Shown here in pieces: positions 44,740 to 54,257 of a stretch of DNA of 64,000 nucleotides (position 1 is the stretch's first letter; each line of letters opens with the position of its first letter). Both the position numbers and the translations under genes were made by a program. The stretch is from Odontocerum albicorne. Its lineage: Eukaryota; Arthropoda; Insecta; Trichoptera; Odontoceridae. A model generated the notes under the pieces. The model did no database searches and was not told the DNA's origin. It worked only from the letters and a program-made list of their open reading frames with translations. The stretch lies in contig OX463855.1 of NCBI GenBank assembly GCA_949825065.1, forward strand, positions 36,975,144 through 37,039,143, given 5' to 3'.

Positions 44740-45330
44740 CCTCTTATTTCTTCTTTTTTTTCTTCCAAAACAGTTTTCAATTGTTCTTATCATACTTTCC
44801 TTGCTCATACTCTATCACGTCTCCCACTCACATTTGTACGGTATGTTTGCACTGTTAGTATTTCTTTATTCCTTCGTTCCACATGCCCAAACAATCTACA
44901 GCGTTCTTCTTCAACACATCAGCCACATTCAACACATTAAGTTTATATTCATCTCTTAACATTTCACACCGTATTGCAATCCCAAATATTTTTTTCACGC
45001 ATCCATGTAGCATTTCTTCGGTTCATTTTAGTATTTTTCCGATTTGTTCTGTTACTATTTCTTTATTGATTTGTTCTACGTGTTCAAACAATCTAAGATC
45101 GATCGTCAACATACCAGTCTTAAGCTCATATGAATCCGTTATCACTTAATTTCGTATTCTATCATACATTGTCATCCCAGATATTCTTCAAAGTGGACGC
45201 ATTTCTACAGCATTTATTCGTTTCTTTTTAGTCTTGTTACACATCCACGTTTCACACCCATACATCATATTTGATACTAAAATACTGTTATGGACTACTC
45301 ATGGTAGATTTTGGGTACATATGTTTTAGT
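44740..45330 (-). mobile_element. RTE-A LINE C-terminal region
   Basis: Forward strand carries CAGCTTTTACGATTCCTCTT, GTTCCACATGCCCAAACAAT, CGTATTCTATCATACATTGT, GTGGACGCATTTCTACAGC and ACTGTTATGGACTACTCATG, the complement of the RTE-A motifs in the expected order. The region near 44870-45090 is partly duplicated (two versions of the HVE..N segment). Confidence 0.65.
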
Positions 45331-45417
45331 TCCCCATTGAAATAAATAAATAATAAGGCCGGCTTTTTACACGAATTTTTATCTCTGGAAACCCCGTATT
45401 TAACGAGAAAGGCAAAC

Positions 45418-45783
45418 ATGGAATATTTAGTGACAGTATTGTGTATAAACTTTTATGTGCTGACTAATAATTTATATATAGAAAATATAGGAAAATTATT
45501 TGAAAAAAGATTTTGTGAACACAAATCCGCCTTAATAAATCCTCTAATTTATTTTGAAATGGCTAATCATTGTCACCGTGAAAATCATACTTTTTCTATG
45601 GAGGGTGCCAAATTCTTACATATCAGTAGAAATGGAAATAAATTGGACAGAGTAGAGGCCCTAGAGATATCTAAGTCAGTGCATCGAGGTGAACATCTGG
45701 CAAACACATACGAGTATATTCCCAGGATCTCGCCGCTGCTCGCTGTAGTTGTCTCCTGCCTCCCTCCACCCTCAGTCCCCAAC
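45418..45783 (+). pseudogene. Penelope-like element GIY-YIG endonuclease, C-terminal ~120 codons
   Basis: The open frame reads LYIENIGKLFEKRFCEHKSA, then MANHCHRENHTFS, GAKFLHISRNGNKLDRVEAL and EISKSVHRGEHLANTY. This fits a PLE GIY-YIG domain after its first motif: YIGxTG (here YIENIG), the conserved Arg and His (KRF.EH), and the catalytic Glu in LEALEI (here VEALEI). The upstream part (MEYLVTVLCINFYVLTN) does not fit, so the reverse transcriptase is missing. Two hexamer insertions, at 45709-45716 and 45809-45816, are absent from the 10.1 and 11.9 kb copies. Confidence 0.8.
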
Positions 45784-45925
45784 CAAAATGTTTACCATTT
45801 GAATTGTGTACTCGTATATCGGTACCAGTTTATGCTCCCCTGATGATGAGGTAAACACCTTGAAACCGGCAGGGTTATACCGTTACAAAAAGTGGAATAA
45901 ACAGTGATAAAACAAATTACCAAAT
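45784..45925 (+). mobile_element. Penelope-like element 3' tail
   Basis: CTGATGATGAGGTAAACACC, TTGAAACCGGCAGGG, TATACCGTTAC and AGTGGAATAAACAGTG. The stem AGGT/ACCT and the words CTGATGA and GAAAC recall a hammerhead ribozyme core. Confidence 0.7.
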
Positions 45926-46137
45926 AAAATCTTATTTTTGCGTACTTTAATATATTAGCAAACATACCAGCGCTCCTGATTTATTCAACATATATGGTGA
46001 GTCTATCATGAGAAGAAGAATGACGGATGGGAAGGTAGTTTCGTCATAGGAGGTTGTAAAAATTCCAATTTAAGATTCGCAGATGATGCAAAGACGAATA
46101 TAAGATGGCCGAACTCTTTCGTAAAGTTGATATAGAG
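45926..46137 (+). pseudogene. RTE-like reverse transcriptase piece with FADD box, joined to a PLE tail
   Basis: Reading: MDGWEGSFVIGG-like text, then KNSNLRFADDAKTNI (46060-46105). Phe-Ala-Asp-Asp is the catalytic box of reverse transcriptases, preceded here by FVIGG.KNSNLR as in RTE-like proteins. The junction with the PLE tail (ATCTTATTTTTGCGTACT, near 45930) is the same as at 54.95-55.06 kb on the other strand. Confidence 0.75.
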
Positions 46138-46139
46138 AG

Positions 46140-46233
46140 CTGCCAACTAGTACTTGAAAGAACAGCTTGAAACCGGTAGGGTTATACCATTACAAAAAGT
46201 GGAATAAACATTGTTTGATAAAACAAACTACAA
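46140..46233 (+). mobile_element. Penelope-like element tail, short copy
   Basis: AACAGCTTGAAACCGGTAGG, TTATACCATTACAAAAAGTG and AACATTGTTTGATAAAAC. Confidence 0.7.
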
Positions 46234-46234
46234 G

Positions 46235-46590
46235 TCGGACACTGTCAGGACAAAAAGTATGCTAAGGACAACGGAAATGAGAACTCTACGTGCTATTGTT
46301 GGGAAGACTTTGCGTGATCGTGTAAGGAACACCACAATCCGAGAGGTCTGTGAGGTCCAAGATGTGGTCAGATGGGGATGACAGCGTCGACGATACTGGT
46401 ACCAACATGTACAGAGAATGAATTCCACAAGAATTCCATACATAACTCTGCATGGGGTGCCGGATGGATGGCGTCCACCAGGGAGACCCCCGAAACGATG
46501 GAGAGATAGCTGGAGCTCAGCATCACAGGAGGACAATCCTGCAGTAACAGACTCTTGAGTCTATAGAAAGTTTAAGAAGAAGAAGAAAAC
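46235..46590 (+). pseudogene. RTE-B LINE C-terminal region
   Basis: Reading: LRTTEMRTLRAIVGKTLRDR, VRNTTIREVCEVQDVVRWG, a TGA stop, then RRRYWYQHVQRM, GRPPKRWRDSWSSASQEDN and a stop. It aligns with 34675-35097. The single in-frame stop plus 5' truncation mark it as dead. It ends in AAGAAGAAGAA. Confidence 0.8.
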
Positions 46591-46599
46591 AATGCCTTT

Positions 46600-46895
46600 A
46601 AACTTCCACAATATTAATAATGTTGTTTATACTCGTAGTTAAGGCATTAACGTTGTGGAGGTTTAAAGACATTGTAATTTATTTTTATCAAACACTGTTT
46701 ATTCCACTTTTTTGTGACGGTATAACCCTACCGGTTTCAAGGCTTTCACCTCATCTCAACAAGACTTGTTTGCGCTCCCCTGAAGATGAGGTGAAAGCCT
46801 TGAAACCGGTAGGGTTATACCGTCACAAAAAAGTGGAATAAACAGTGTTTGATAAAAATAAATTACAATATTAATAATGTCTTAACTATAAATAA
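46600..46895. mobile_element. Penelope tail palindrome, perfect 86-bp arms
   Basis: 46671-46756 and 46784-46869 are exact inverted copies of the PLE tail around a 27-nt loop (AACAAGACTTGTTTGCGCTC). The left flank contains TTTATACTCGTAGTTAAGGC, where other copies have TTTATAGTTAAGGC. A transcript would fold into a long hairpin. Confidence 0.9.
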
Positions 46896-47490
46896 TTCGC
46901 CCGGTTCTTGGAATATTAACGCGCGCGAGCCACAGTTTGGAATCGACACCCCCAGAAAATCCTATTAGTCCAAACAGTTTTATCAAGTAAGTGCGACCTT
47001 TGCTTGTTAGTGTCGTAGCATTAATTGGTGCCTCTTTGTTGGGGAATTTAATTAAGCTGTTTTTGTTTTGAGCAAAACTCAAATGGAAATAAACGCGAGT
47101 TTACGTTCATTTGTTCTGCTGCCTGGCAAAACTTCATATTCTCATTATTAGCAAAGGTAAATTCTAAGTATGTGAGTGGGAATACCTAACTTTATCGCTC
47201 AATGTAAACAGTTCTCGGCAAACATGGAAAACTCGACAAGCGGGCGCCTAGCGCCTATCGTCTATCGCCTGTGTCCTGTGCCTATGTTCCATAGGCGTAA
47301 TTCTCAGCTCTGCCAAGTTTGTTAGGTGGGACTAGATAATTTAGTTCTATTTGCTTAGTCAAAACGCTGTTTCTTACCAGCTTTTCAACTATTTAACTTA
47401 TTAACAAGATGTTATTTCTTTAAACAGAATGATTTAACAGTTAAATGTATAAAAATCTACACAGTAAACTTAAATTAACTTATATTTTAT
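46896..47490. other. unassigned stretch with a duplicated segment
   Basis: 47360-47500 (AGTCAAAACGCTGTTTCTTA, AACAGTTAAATGTATAAAAA) is repeated at 48750-48905. The rest is not recognised. Confidence 0.5.
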
Positions 47491-47575
47491 TTATAGTTAT
47501 GACAACACCGTGGAAGTTTAAAGACATCGTAATTTGTTAAGTCCAACACTGTTAATTCCAACAAAGTACGAGAAC
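47490..47575 (-). mobile_element. Penelope tail fragment
   Basis: CACCGTGGAAGTTTAAAGAC and CAACACTGTTAATTCCAAC, the inverted arm only. Confidence 0.6.
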
Positions 47576-47696
47576 GGAAATGTACCTTGTGCGCGATCAT
47601 CGCGAGACAGTATCGCAAGTCGGCCGGCCTCTGCATGCGCAAAACTGGTGCTCGTTTGTCTAATTCATAGTTATAACAATCGTCCAATATCGTCAA

Positions 47697-48420
47697 AGCG
47701 AGTTATTCTATATTATTTATAGTAAAGGCATTAACATTGTGGAGGTTTAAAGACATTGTAATTTGTTTTATCAAACACTGTTTATTCCACATTATGTAAC
47801 GGTATATCCCTATCGGTTTCAAGGTTTTTCCCTCATCATCGGGGTTCAAACAATTATTGTTTGTGCTCCCCTGATGATGAGGTTAAAACCTTGAAACCGG
47901 TAGGGTTATACGCTTATATAAAGTGGAATAAACAGTGTTTGATAAAACAAATTACAAAGTCTTGTTTGTGCTCGTCTGATGAGGTGAAAGCCTTGAAACC
48001 AGTAGGGTTATACCGTTCCAAAAGTGGAATAAACGAGCGAGTTATTCTATATTATTTATAGTTAAGGCATTAACATTGTGGAGGTTTAAAGACATTGTAA
48101 TTTGTTTTATCAAACACTGTTTATTCCACTTTATGTAACGGTATATCCCTATCGGTTTCAAGGTTTTCCCCTCATCATCGGGGTTCAAACAATTCTTGTT
48201 TGTGCTCCCCTGATGATGAGGTTAAAACCTTGAAACCGGTAGGGTTATACGCTTATATAAAGTGGAATAAACAGTGTTTGATAAAACAAATTGCAAAGTC
48301 TTGTTTGTGCTCGTCTGATGATGAGGTGAAAGCCTTGAAACCAGTAGGGTTATACCGTTACAAAAGTTGAATGGACAGTGCTTGATAAAACAAATTACAA
48401 TTTGAAAATATCGTTAAAAA
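47697..48420. mobile_element. two tandem Penelope tail palindromes (~337-bp unit)
   Basis: Each unit starts GCGAGTTATTCTATATTATT and AAGGCATTAACATTGTGG. It then has an inverted tail (CCACATTATGTAACGG or CCACTTTATGTAACGG), a centre with CAAACAATTATTG, and direct tails at 47869-47950 and 47975-48030 (unit 1) and 48205-48290 and 48310-48400 (unit 2). The stem AGGTT/AACCT keeps pairing. The repeated flank shows the units are a tandem duplication. Confidence 0.8.
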
Positions 48421-48489
48421 AATGTTTCGAGTAGTAAAGAATGTAAATTAAGTTTGAAAATATCGTTTAAAAACGTGACACGATCAAAC

Positions 48490-48645
48490 GAATCAAATTA
48501 TAAAAGAGGGAAGAGTAAAAAGTCTTGACAATAGGTGAGAATGTACGTCAAGGTGTATTGTTGTAGATGCGAAATATGTGTGTGCTAGAGTAGAATTAAG
48601 TGAACATCCGTTCTCCCTTAATGCAATAGGGACATGGTGTAGTTG
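48490..48645 (+). mobile_element. RTE-A 3' fragment (variant)
   Basis: GTGACACGATCAAACGAATC, ATAAAAGAGGGAAGAG and TTAATGCAATAGGGACATGG match 38.7-38.9 kb. Confidence 0.55.
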
Positions 48646-48649
48646 TAAT

Positions 48650-48747
48650 GATTATATTAATGCATACAATTTTAAATCTCTTCCAATCAATCAAAAAGGG
48701 AATACAATTTATTAGGTGTAAACCAGACTGGAACGATTTTTTTAAAT
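48650..48747 (-). mobile_element. SINE-1 fragment
   Basis: TCTCTTCCAATCAATCAAAA and TAAACCAGACTGGAACG. The head is missing. Confidence 0.5.
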
Positions 48748-48749
48748 AT

Positions 48750-49125
48750 TGCTTAGTCAAAACGCTGTTTCTTACAAGCTTTTTAACTATTTAACTTATT
48801 AATAAGTTATTATATTATTTCTTTAAACCCAATGATTTAACAGTTAAATGTGTAAAAATCTTCACAATAAACTTAAATTAACTTATATTTTATTTACAGC
48901 TATGGCATTAACACCGTGGAAGTTTAAAGACACCGTTATTTGTTAAGTTCAACACTGTTAATTCCACTTTATATAACGGTATAACCCTACCGCTTTCAGT
49001 TTTCCCTTCATCATTAGGGGAGCACAAACAAGTCTTGTTTGTGCTCCCCTGATGATGAGGTTACAACCTTGAAACCGGTAGGGTTATACACTTATATAAA
49101 GTGGAATAAACAGTGTTGGACTAAA
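48750..49125. mobile_element. Penelope tail palindrome with duplicated flank
   Basis: The left flank repeats 47360-47500. The inverted tail (CTGTTAATTCCACTTTATAT) meets the direct tail (CTGATGATGAGGTTACAACC, TTGAAACCGGTAGGG) around a centre GGGGAGCACAAACAAGTCTT, itself palindromic with the following TGTTTGTGCTCCCC. Confidence 0.8.
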
Positions 49126-49239
49126 AAAAATACACGGTATTAACATAATTACTTAGCATTGATGGTCGTTGGATTGTGATATAACTGGCTTACGATATAA
49201 ATCAATCCAACAATCTATCCCTTTGAAACTATTTTCTTT

Positions 49240-49905
49240 TTACTTTATTCTGTACATGTCAATAAATATATATAATTTGCGAAAAACAACAGGTTATTTA
49301 ATTCGGACACACAATTTTAATGGATCTAGTGTTGTTGCCTTTCATTTGTTGTGTCCTCAGTAAACTAGACTTTTGTCTGTATCTCACTGAGGACTTAAAA
49401 AATGAAAAAATAAATCGATACTTCTTCCCGATTTTTGATTATATAAAACCCCGTTGCACATTCTCATCAACCTGACAAACAGTGACATTCAATTACACAT
49501 GTATACATCCCGCGAAATCAAACTTCTCACACTTCATCACTCCAGACAGGTCAAAACATCCATCCCTCAATATACCGCACACAATCAACAAGAAATATCA
49601 TTATTTGTGAAAAAACAACAGGTAATTTAATTTGGACACTCAATTTGAATGGATTTGTTTGTAACCTTTCATTTGTCGTGTCCCCAGTAAACTAGGCTTT
49701 GGCCTGTATCTCACTGAGGACATAAAGCATGAAAAAATAAATCGATACTTCTTTCCGATTTTTTATTGTATGGTATAAAACACCGTTGCACATTCTCATA
49801 AACCTGACAAATAATTACACTCGATTACATACGAGTATATATACCATACATCACGCGAAATCAAACTCATCACTTCAGACATACTAAAACATTCATGCAC
49901 ACAAA
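49240..49905 (+). repeat. hairpin repeat family, two tandem copies (~335 bp each)
   Basis: Copy 1 has GTCCTCAGT and ACTGAGGAC as a perfect outer stem (49353-49394) with inner AGAC-TTTT-GTCT. Copy 2 (49680-49721) has AGGC-TTTG-GCCT inside. Each continues with ATGAAAAAATAAATCGATAC, a TATAAAA followed by CCGTTGCACATTCTCAT, and CGCGAAATCAAAC. Other copies: 51294-51535, 59738-59910, 39349-39490. TATA and AATAAA signals leave an LTR origin possible. I do not recognise the family. Confidence 0.7.
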
Positions 49906-50450
49906 ACAAAAAAAAATACATATATGTAAAAATATTAATATAAAACAAAAAACACCACACTCAAGAGCTCACACAAACCTCTTCCATAAGTCATTCCTCT
50001 TGCAAGCCCAATCACTCTAACTCCTGTCGCAATAACAACCACGCTCCGATCGACTGCCTAAACTGTTTTCCTCCCTTTACCTTTATTGAATTCGGCACCC
50101 CATGGTTAAATATAATAAGAATGAACAAGATGTTCCGATTAGGTGTCCGAAAAGTTCTCAGTATCTTGAAAGTTCGTCTCGTAAAAATACTCGCTCATAC
50201 TATATGTGTTTGAGTGTTGCTGTCTGTTCATATGCTGTAGGACGTATGATGTTGAACTGTAATCTAACAACACGTATGGAGGTGAACTGTGAAAAAACGT
50301 CAGAAATTCACGCCTCTAGAGTAGAATAGCCCTTTAAAAATGTCCGTATAATCAATTCCGATGTGTTGAGCGATATTGAAAATTAGTGTTTTCTTAAATT
50401 TATTGCATTTAATTTCATTTTCCTTGCGTACCCTTCAACCTAGCGAGTTT
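49906..50450. other. unassigned stretch
   Basis: The 75-residue frame at 50102-50329 has no family signature. Confidence 0.4.
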
Positions 50451-50454
50451 ACTA

Positions 50455-50602
50455 TCAAATGTCAACATCTTTTAACCAAACAGATAAATTTTGAAAAGGC
50501 TTTAGTGGAAAAAAATACTACAACATTTTTTTTTAATATCTTGTTTCCAACAGGAAACAAACGCGCAACCCTCTGAATGGAAAATGCCATAGAGGTTGTC
50601 TG
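50455..50602 (-). mobile_element. SINE-1 copy, decayed
   Basis: CATCTTTTAACCAAACAG, TTGTTTCCAACAGGAAACAA and CCATAGAGGTTGTC (A-box complement). Confidence 0.5.
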
Positions 50603-51084
50603 TGTCTCGTCTCATCATAGGTACATTATGTCATCAACTAAAAAAAGTCATAATATTACATAGTTCATTAGACGGTAAAATCATATCACATTCTTGTTAT
50701 TTCATTTCACACCCTTTTAAAGACAGTTCCATTTAGCGATAACCACCCAACACTTGATCCTTCCTTCTCAGAGGAAGCACAAAGGCACCGCGGCGGACGT
50801 GGACCCATTCAGGTATGACTAATCACCTCATCTGTTGACAGAATCGAGTCTCAATGTGGCATATCAAATGACATGCCACCTCCGGGTAGACTGCACAATC
50901 TTTTTATAACGTCTAAAATTAAGTATTTTCAATTATTTGTTTGAAATTTGGATACACTTTGAAAAAAAATCGGAGTTCCAATGTAAGAAATAAGGCAAAA
51001 TAAAGACATTATAAATAATTGTCAACGTAAAATGGATTTTAAATAAGATGAAAAAAATAATTATTCTGTTTTTTAAATTTAAAA
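50603..51084. other. unassigned stretch
   Basis: A GC-richer patch at 50760-50900 is not recognised. Confidence 0.4.
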
Positions 51085-51212
51085 AAACTTCACGGCACAC
51101 CTTCGTTTCCTATTGAATGGACGTTGGAATGATGAGGGGATCCTCGATTGCGAGGTCCAGCAGCGATGGCGACAACGAAAGCGTAATGCAGTACTTTGTA
51201 TTTCACTCATAT
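51085..51212 (+). repeat. CGATCG repeat, 3' part
   Basis: CACGGCACACCTTCGTTTCC, then a frame MDVGMMRGSSIARSSSDGDN near 51119-51180, also present at 53400-53470. Parallel coding drift (RGSSxAR) suggests an old ORF start. Confidence 0.6.
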
Positions 51213-51222
51213 TCATTATACC

Positions 51223-51293
51223 GTAATGGCCCGACTATAGGGCGACCCTGATTATAAGGCGACCCCTATTATTCTGATTTTTTAAATTTAATA
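51223..51293 (+). mobile_element. solo pogo end
   Basis: TACCGTAATGGCCCGACTAT and AGGGCGACCCTGATTATAAG match the left end of the pogo element at 53492. It stops after about 65 bp, right where the hairpin repeat begins. Confidence 0.65.
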
Positions 51294-51535
51294 TTATTTA
51301 TTTTACACATGACAAGAAATATACACAACTTGTGAAAAAAAACAACAGGTAATTTAATTTGGACACTAAATTTTAATGGATTTGTTTGTAGCCTTTCATT
51401 TGCCGTGTCCCCAGTAAACTAGGCTTTTGCCTGTATCTCACTGAGGACATATTGCATGAAAAAATAAATCGATACTTCTTTCCGATTTTTGATTATACAA
51501 AATCCCGTTGCACATTCTCATCAACCTGAATCGAT
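51294..51535 (+). repeat. hairpin repeat family copy
   Basis: Opens ATTTATTTTACACATGACAA. The hairpin at 51407-51448 has inner AGGC-TTTT-GCCT and outer GTCC...GGAC with one C-A mismatch. Confidence 0.7.
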
Positions 51536-51536
51536 C

Positions 51537-51664
51537 TTTGTCTTCCTCAATCTGTTAAAGATATGAGTGATGTGTGAAGCTTTAGGAAACATTTGAAGAC
51601 ATCCCATTTTGGGAAGTCTTATCAAAATTTAGCCCGAAGTGTATTACTTACTTCCGGGTACTAT
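51537..51664 (+). pseudogene. LINE C-terminal end
   Basis: Reading LCLPQSVKDMSDV, a TGA stop, then SFRKHLKTSHFGKSYQNLA and a final stop. It fits the LP..V....SL..FK..LK..F ending of CR1/Jockey-like proteins. Same family as 28116-28250. Confidence 0.55.
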
Positions 51665-51690
51665 GTAGTTTAATTAGCTTAAAATGAATA

Positions 51691-52232
51691 AAGGGTCTTT
51701 CAAATTGAGCGGTTTTTTTAATTCTAATTTTTCTAATTCTTGAATAAAACACACAATTTGCTTTGATTTCAAAAAAACTTTTGATTAGTCATTGAAGTAT
51801 AATGTATAATATTTAAACACAAAAAACCAATATCCGCCAAATGTCCACCTCTTGGAGTTCCACAGATGTCCACTCGATGACATTTTGGCAAAATTGCGGT
51901 TCGAACTCATCAATAACGCGAATAATTTCGTCCTTCAGCTCAGGAATTGATCGAGAGTCATTCTTATAGACCTGGCTTTTCACGCAACCCCAGAGAATAC
52001 AACGGTGTCAGATCACATGATCTTGGTGGCCAATTAACATCACCATTTATAGAGATTACAATACATAAAATAATTCAACAATTTGAACGCGTTGTTGTTG
52101 TATTGTATACGACTCCATTTTTATAAATGTCATACATTACACTTTTCAAATGTCACGAGACCCAGGCAAGTTAGCGACGCCATCTGTGTTTTATCCAAGA
52201 ATTTAAAAAACCGCTCAATTTGAAAGACCCTT
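51691..52232 (-). mobile_element. mariner-like deletion derivative with both ends, 542 bp
   Basis: AAGGGTCTTTCAAATTGAGC at the left is matched by the complement of GCTCAATTTGAAAGACCC plus TT at the right, and TA flanks both (51689-51690, 52233-52234). On the minus strand an ATG at 52118 gives MESYTIQQQRVQIVELFYVL, the start of a mariner-type transposase. After an internal deletion, NWPPRSCDLTPL (from 52041) is its C-terminal part. The second and first catalytic aspartate regions are gone. The same deletion joins the copy at 40.4 kb, so a defective form was spread by an intact relative. Confidence 0.9.
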
Positions 52233-52234
52233 TA

Positions 52235-52900
52235 TATAATAATAACTTACTAAATAAACAAATAACACTTTTAACACTCTGAGACACAAAGGAACTTAAT
52301 ATAGCACGTCTCCCATAATTCCTTCATGTATTATTGTGTTATGTAGATATCCATTATATGAGTCGCGCATCCCTTAAGGTGTAATATTTATTTACAATAT
52401 GATTCCCTCGACATACTTGAAGATAACTTTGATATTAAAGTGTTTTTACAAATGGCAACCTAGGATAGGGCTTAAGGAAACGTTACAATATCCCCGATAG
52501 TAATAAATCAACTTTGCAGTCGTAAAATCCAACATAAAATTTGTATTGATGCCGGGTCACACTTTGTGCTGGAGACCCTTCCACATCCGAGGGACAGAAG
52601 AAAAAGAGAGACACGGGTGACAAACGTTTAGTATCTATTCTTCCCCTTTTGAAAGTGAATCACCGCAAATATAATATATACTAGATTTTTTTACACCATT
52701 CTTTGGTAGATGAATGAGGTAAGACATGGCATATTACTGATTCCTTCAAAAAAACATAATAAGACGGCTCGTGAAAACATATTAAAAAAAATAACCCCAT
52801 CAGGATGTTGTAGAACTATTACATCCAAATACCTTGTCATGCATGTTATTATCATATTATAAAATAATATATTATTTTTTTCGAAAATTGCGGCTTTTCA
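52235..52900. other. unassigned AT-rich stretch
   Basis: No recognised feature. Confidence 0.4.
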
Positions 52901-52904
52901 TTAT

Positions 52905-53094
52905 GGTGAGATTGACCTAGTTCATAAGACATTTGACTTCCAGCCTGAGGGTATCGTGTTCGATTTCCGTTTTTTTTTTATTTCGTGTGTTTTCTTTAAT
53001 TTTAAAAATCTTAAATATCTTTCTGATTAGTTGAAAGAGATTGCGGCACTGCAATAAACTCGCCAGGTTGTGTATACAACGAAAGTGTGTCAGA
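52905..53094 (+). mobile_element. SINE-1 copy with LINE-like tail
   Basis: TGAGATTGACCTAGTTCATA (A box), GTATCGTGTTCGATTTCC (B box), then TTTCTGATTAGTTGAAAGAG and ATTGCGGCACTGCAATAAAC, TCGCCAGGTTGTGTA. The tail hairpin TTGC/GCAA and CTCGCCAG match the LINE at 8.2 kb. Confidence 0.7.
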
Positions 53095-53262
53095 GATACT
53101 CGTACATAACCGCGCAGTAACGCAGTGAATTTTCGTGCGGAAATTCGCCGGTTCGAACCTTACGCTCTTTTACTTCCCTCGAACGAGACAGGCATTTTTT
53201 TCCGCCTAGTATTTGGAGGTATAAGGGCACCTATGACTTCGGTCATATCTATTATTTAAAAA
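53095..53262 (+). mobile_element. SINE-2 copy, best example
   Basis: CATAACCGCGCAGTAACGC (A-box-like), GCCGGTTCGAACCTTACG (B box), CCTCGAACGAGACAGGC, TATTTGGAGGTATAAGGGCA and ACTTCGGTCATATCTATTAT, then A-rich. It lies directly against the CGATCG repeat, as at 4.9 and 25.6 kb. TACTCGTA lies at 53097-53104. Confidence 0.7.
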
Positions 53263-53280
53263 AAAAACAAAAAACAACAT

Positions 53281-53489
53281 ACCGGTGTACTCCGATCGTC
53301 ACACTTCGGTTACAGTGGTGTGACGGGCGAGTGCGATGTGCAACGGTTGACTCACTTAAAAAAAATAACAAAAAATTTCACGGCACACCTTCGTTTCCTA
53401 TTGAATGGACGTTGGAATGATTAGGGGATCCTCGATTGCGAGGTCCAGCAGCGATGGCGACAACGAAAGCGTAATGCAGTACTTCATTA
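53281..53489 (+). repeat. CGATCG repeat
   Basis: CCGGTGTACTCCGATCGTCA, GTGCAACGGTTGACTCACTT, then CACGGCACACCTTCGTTTCC and GGATCCTCGATTGCGAGG. Shortened in the middle. Confidence 0.65.
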
Positions 53490-53491
53490 TA

Positions 53492-54255
53492 CCGTATTTA
53501 CCCGACTATAGGGCGACCCTGATTATAAGGCGACCCCTATTTTTATTCTGCTTTTTGGAGAAAAAAACATTTCCCTCACCATTATAATATTATGAAAAAT
53601 AAAATGCAAAATGTTTAAATCTTCTGGTATATTTTCGTTCTTTGCAATTTCGCGAGCTTTCAACTGCAATGCTTCTCTTGTTATGGGGAGCTCCTTTCCG
53701 CGTATTTCCATGACGTAGTCTGCTACAGCCCTGTCAATCGATTCAAATCGTCCTTTCTTAGGCCCCCGGAATGCTTTTCTTGAGGAATGTGCATTCATTA
53801 AGTCATGTTTTTGTAAACGCCAACGTCTAGCATTATTTTCCGTGATACCAAATTGTCTGGCAGCCACTCAGTTGTTGGTTGTTTCTGCAGCACGCACCAC
53901 CATAATCTTAAAATTGGAATCATAGCTTCCGCGTATTCCATGATTCACTTGATTTTTTCAAGCTCCTCGTCTTTCAATATGGTCAGTCTTAATATTTTTT
54001 TAGGTAGCAAAGATGCAAAATGAAACACAGTACAAACAAAAACACATCCAAAACTGTCAGAAATTACTACGCACAGGCTATGTGTAAACAATGACGTCTT
54101 TTGAACGCTCTCATTACAATGTAACCATTTCAATAATCGCGAGTAGTGAATTTATTGTTACCCACTATGTTTGTGACTCGAATATAAGGCGACCCCTAAA
54201 TTTACATATCACCTTTTTAAATTAAAAACCTCGCCTTATAGTCGGGCTAATACGG
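53492..54255 (-). mobile_element. pogo-type element, 764 bp, partly coding
   Basis: Left CCGTATTTACCCGACTATAG and the complement of right TATAGTCGGGCTAATACGG are inverted repeats, with TA on both sides (53490-53491, 54256-54257). The right end also has CGAATATAAGGCGACCCC. The DDE catalytic part is missing, so it needs a transposase from elsewhere. Confidence 0.9.
53523..53945 (-). pseudogene. pogo transposase N-terminal DNA-binding domain
   Basis: The minus frame reads YDSNFKIMVVRAAETTNN, a TGA stop, VAARQFGITENNARRWRLQK, then KAFRGPKKGRFESIDRAVAD, YVMEIRGKELPITREALQLK and AREIAKNENIP. This is the first helix-turn-helix plus the start of the CENPB-type helix-turn-helix of pogo/Tigger transposases (RAFRGPKKGRF, then LP.TR..LQ.KA.EIA). 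It recognises terminal repeats. The catalytic domain is gone. The stop near residue 20 and the loss of the C-terminus make it inactive unless read from 53867, where a methionine starts 114 open codons. Confidence 0.8.
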
Positions 54256-54257
54256 TA

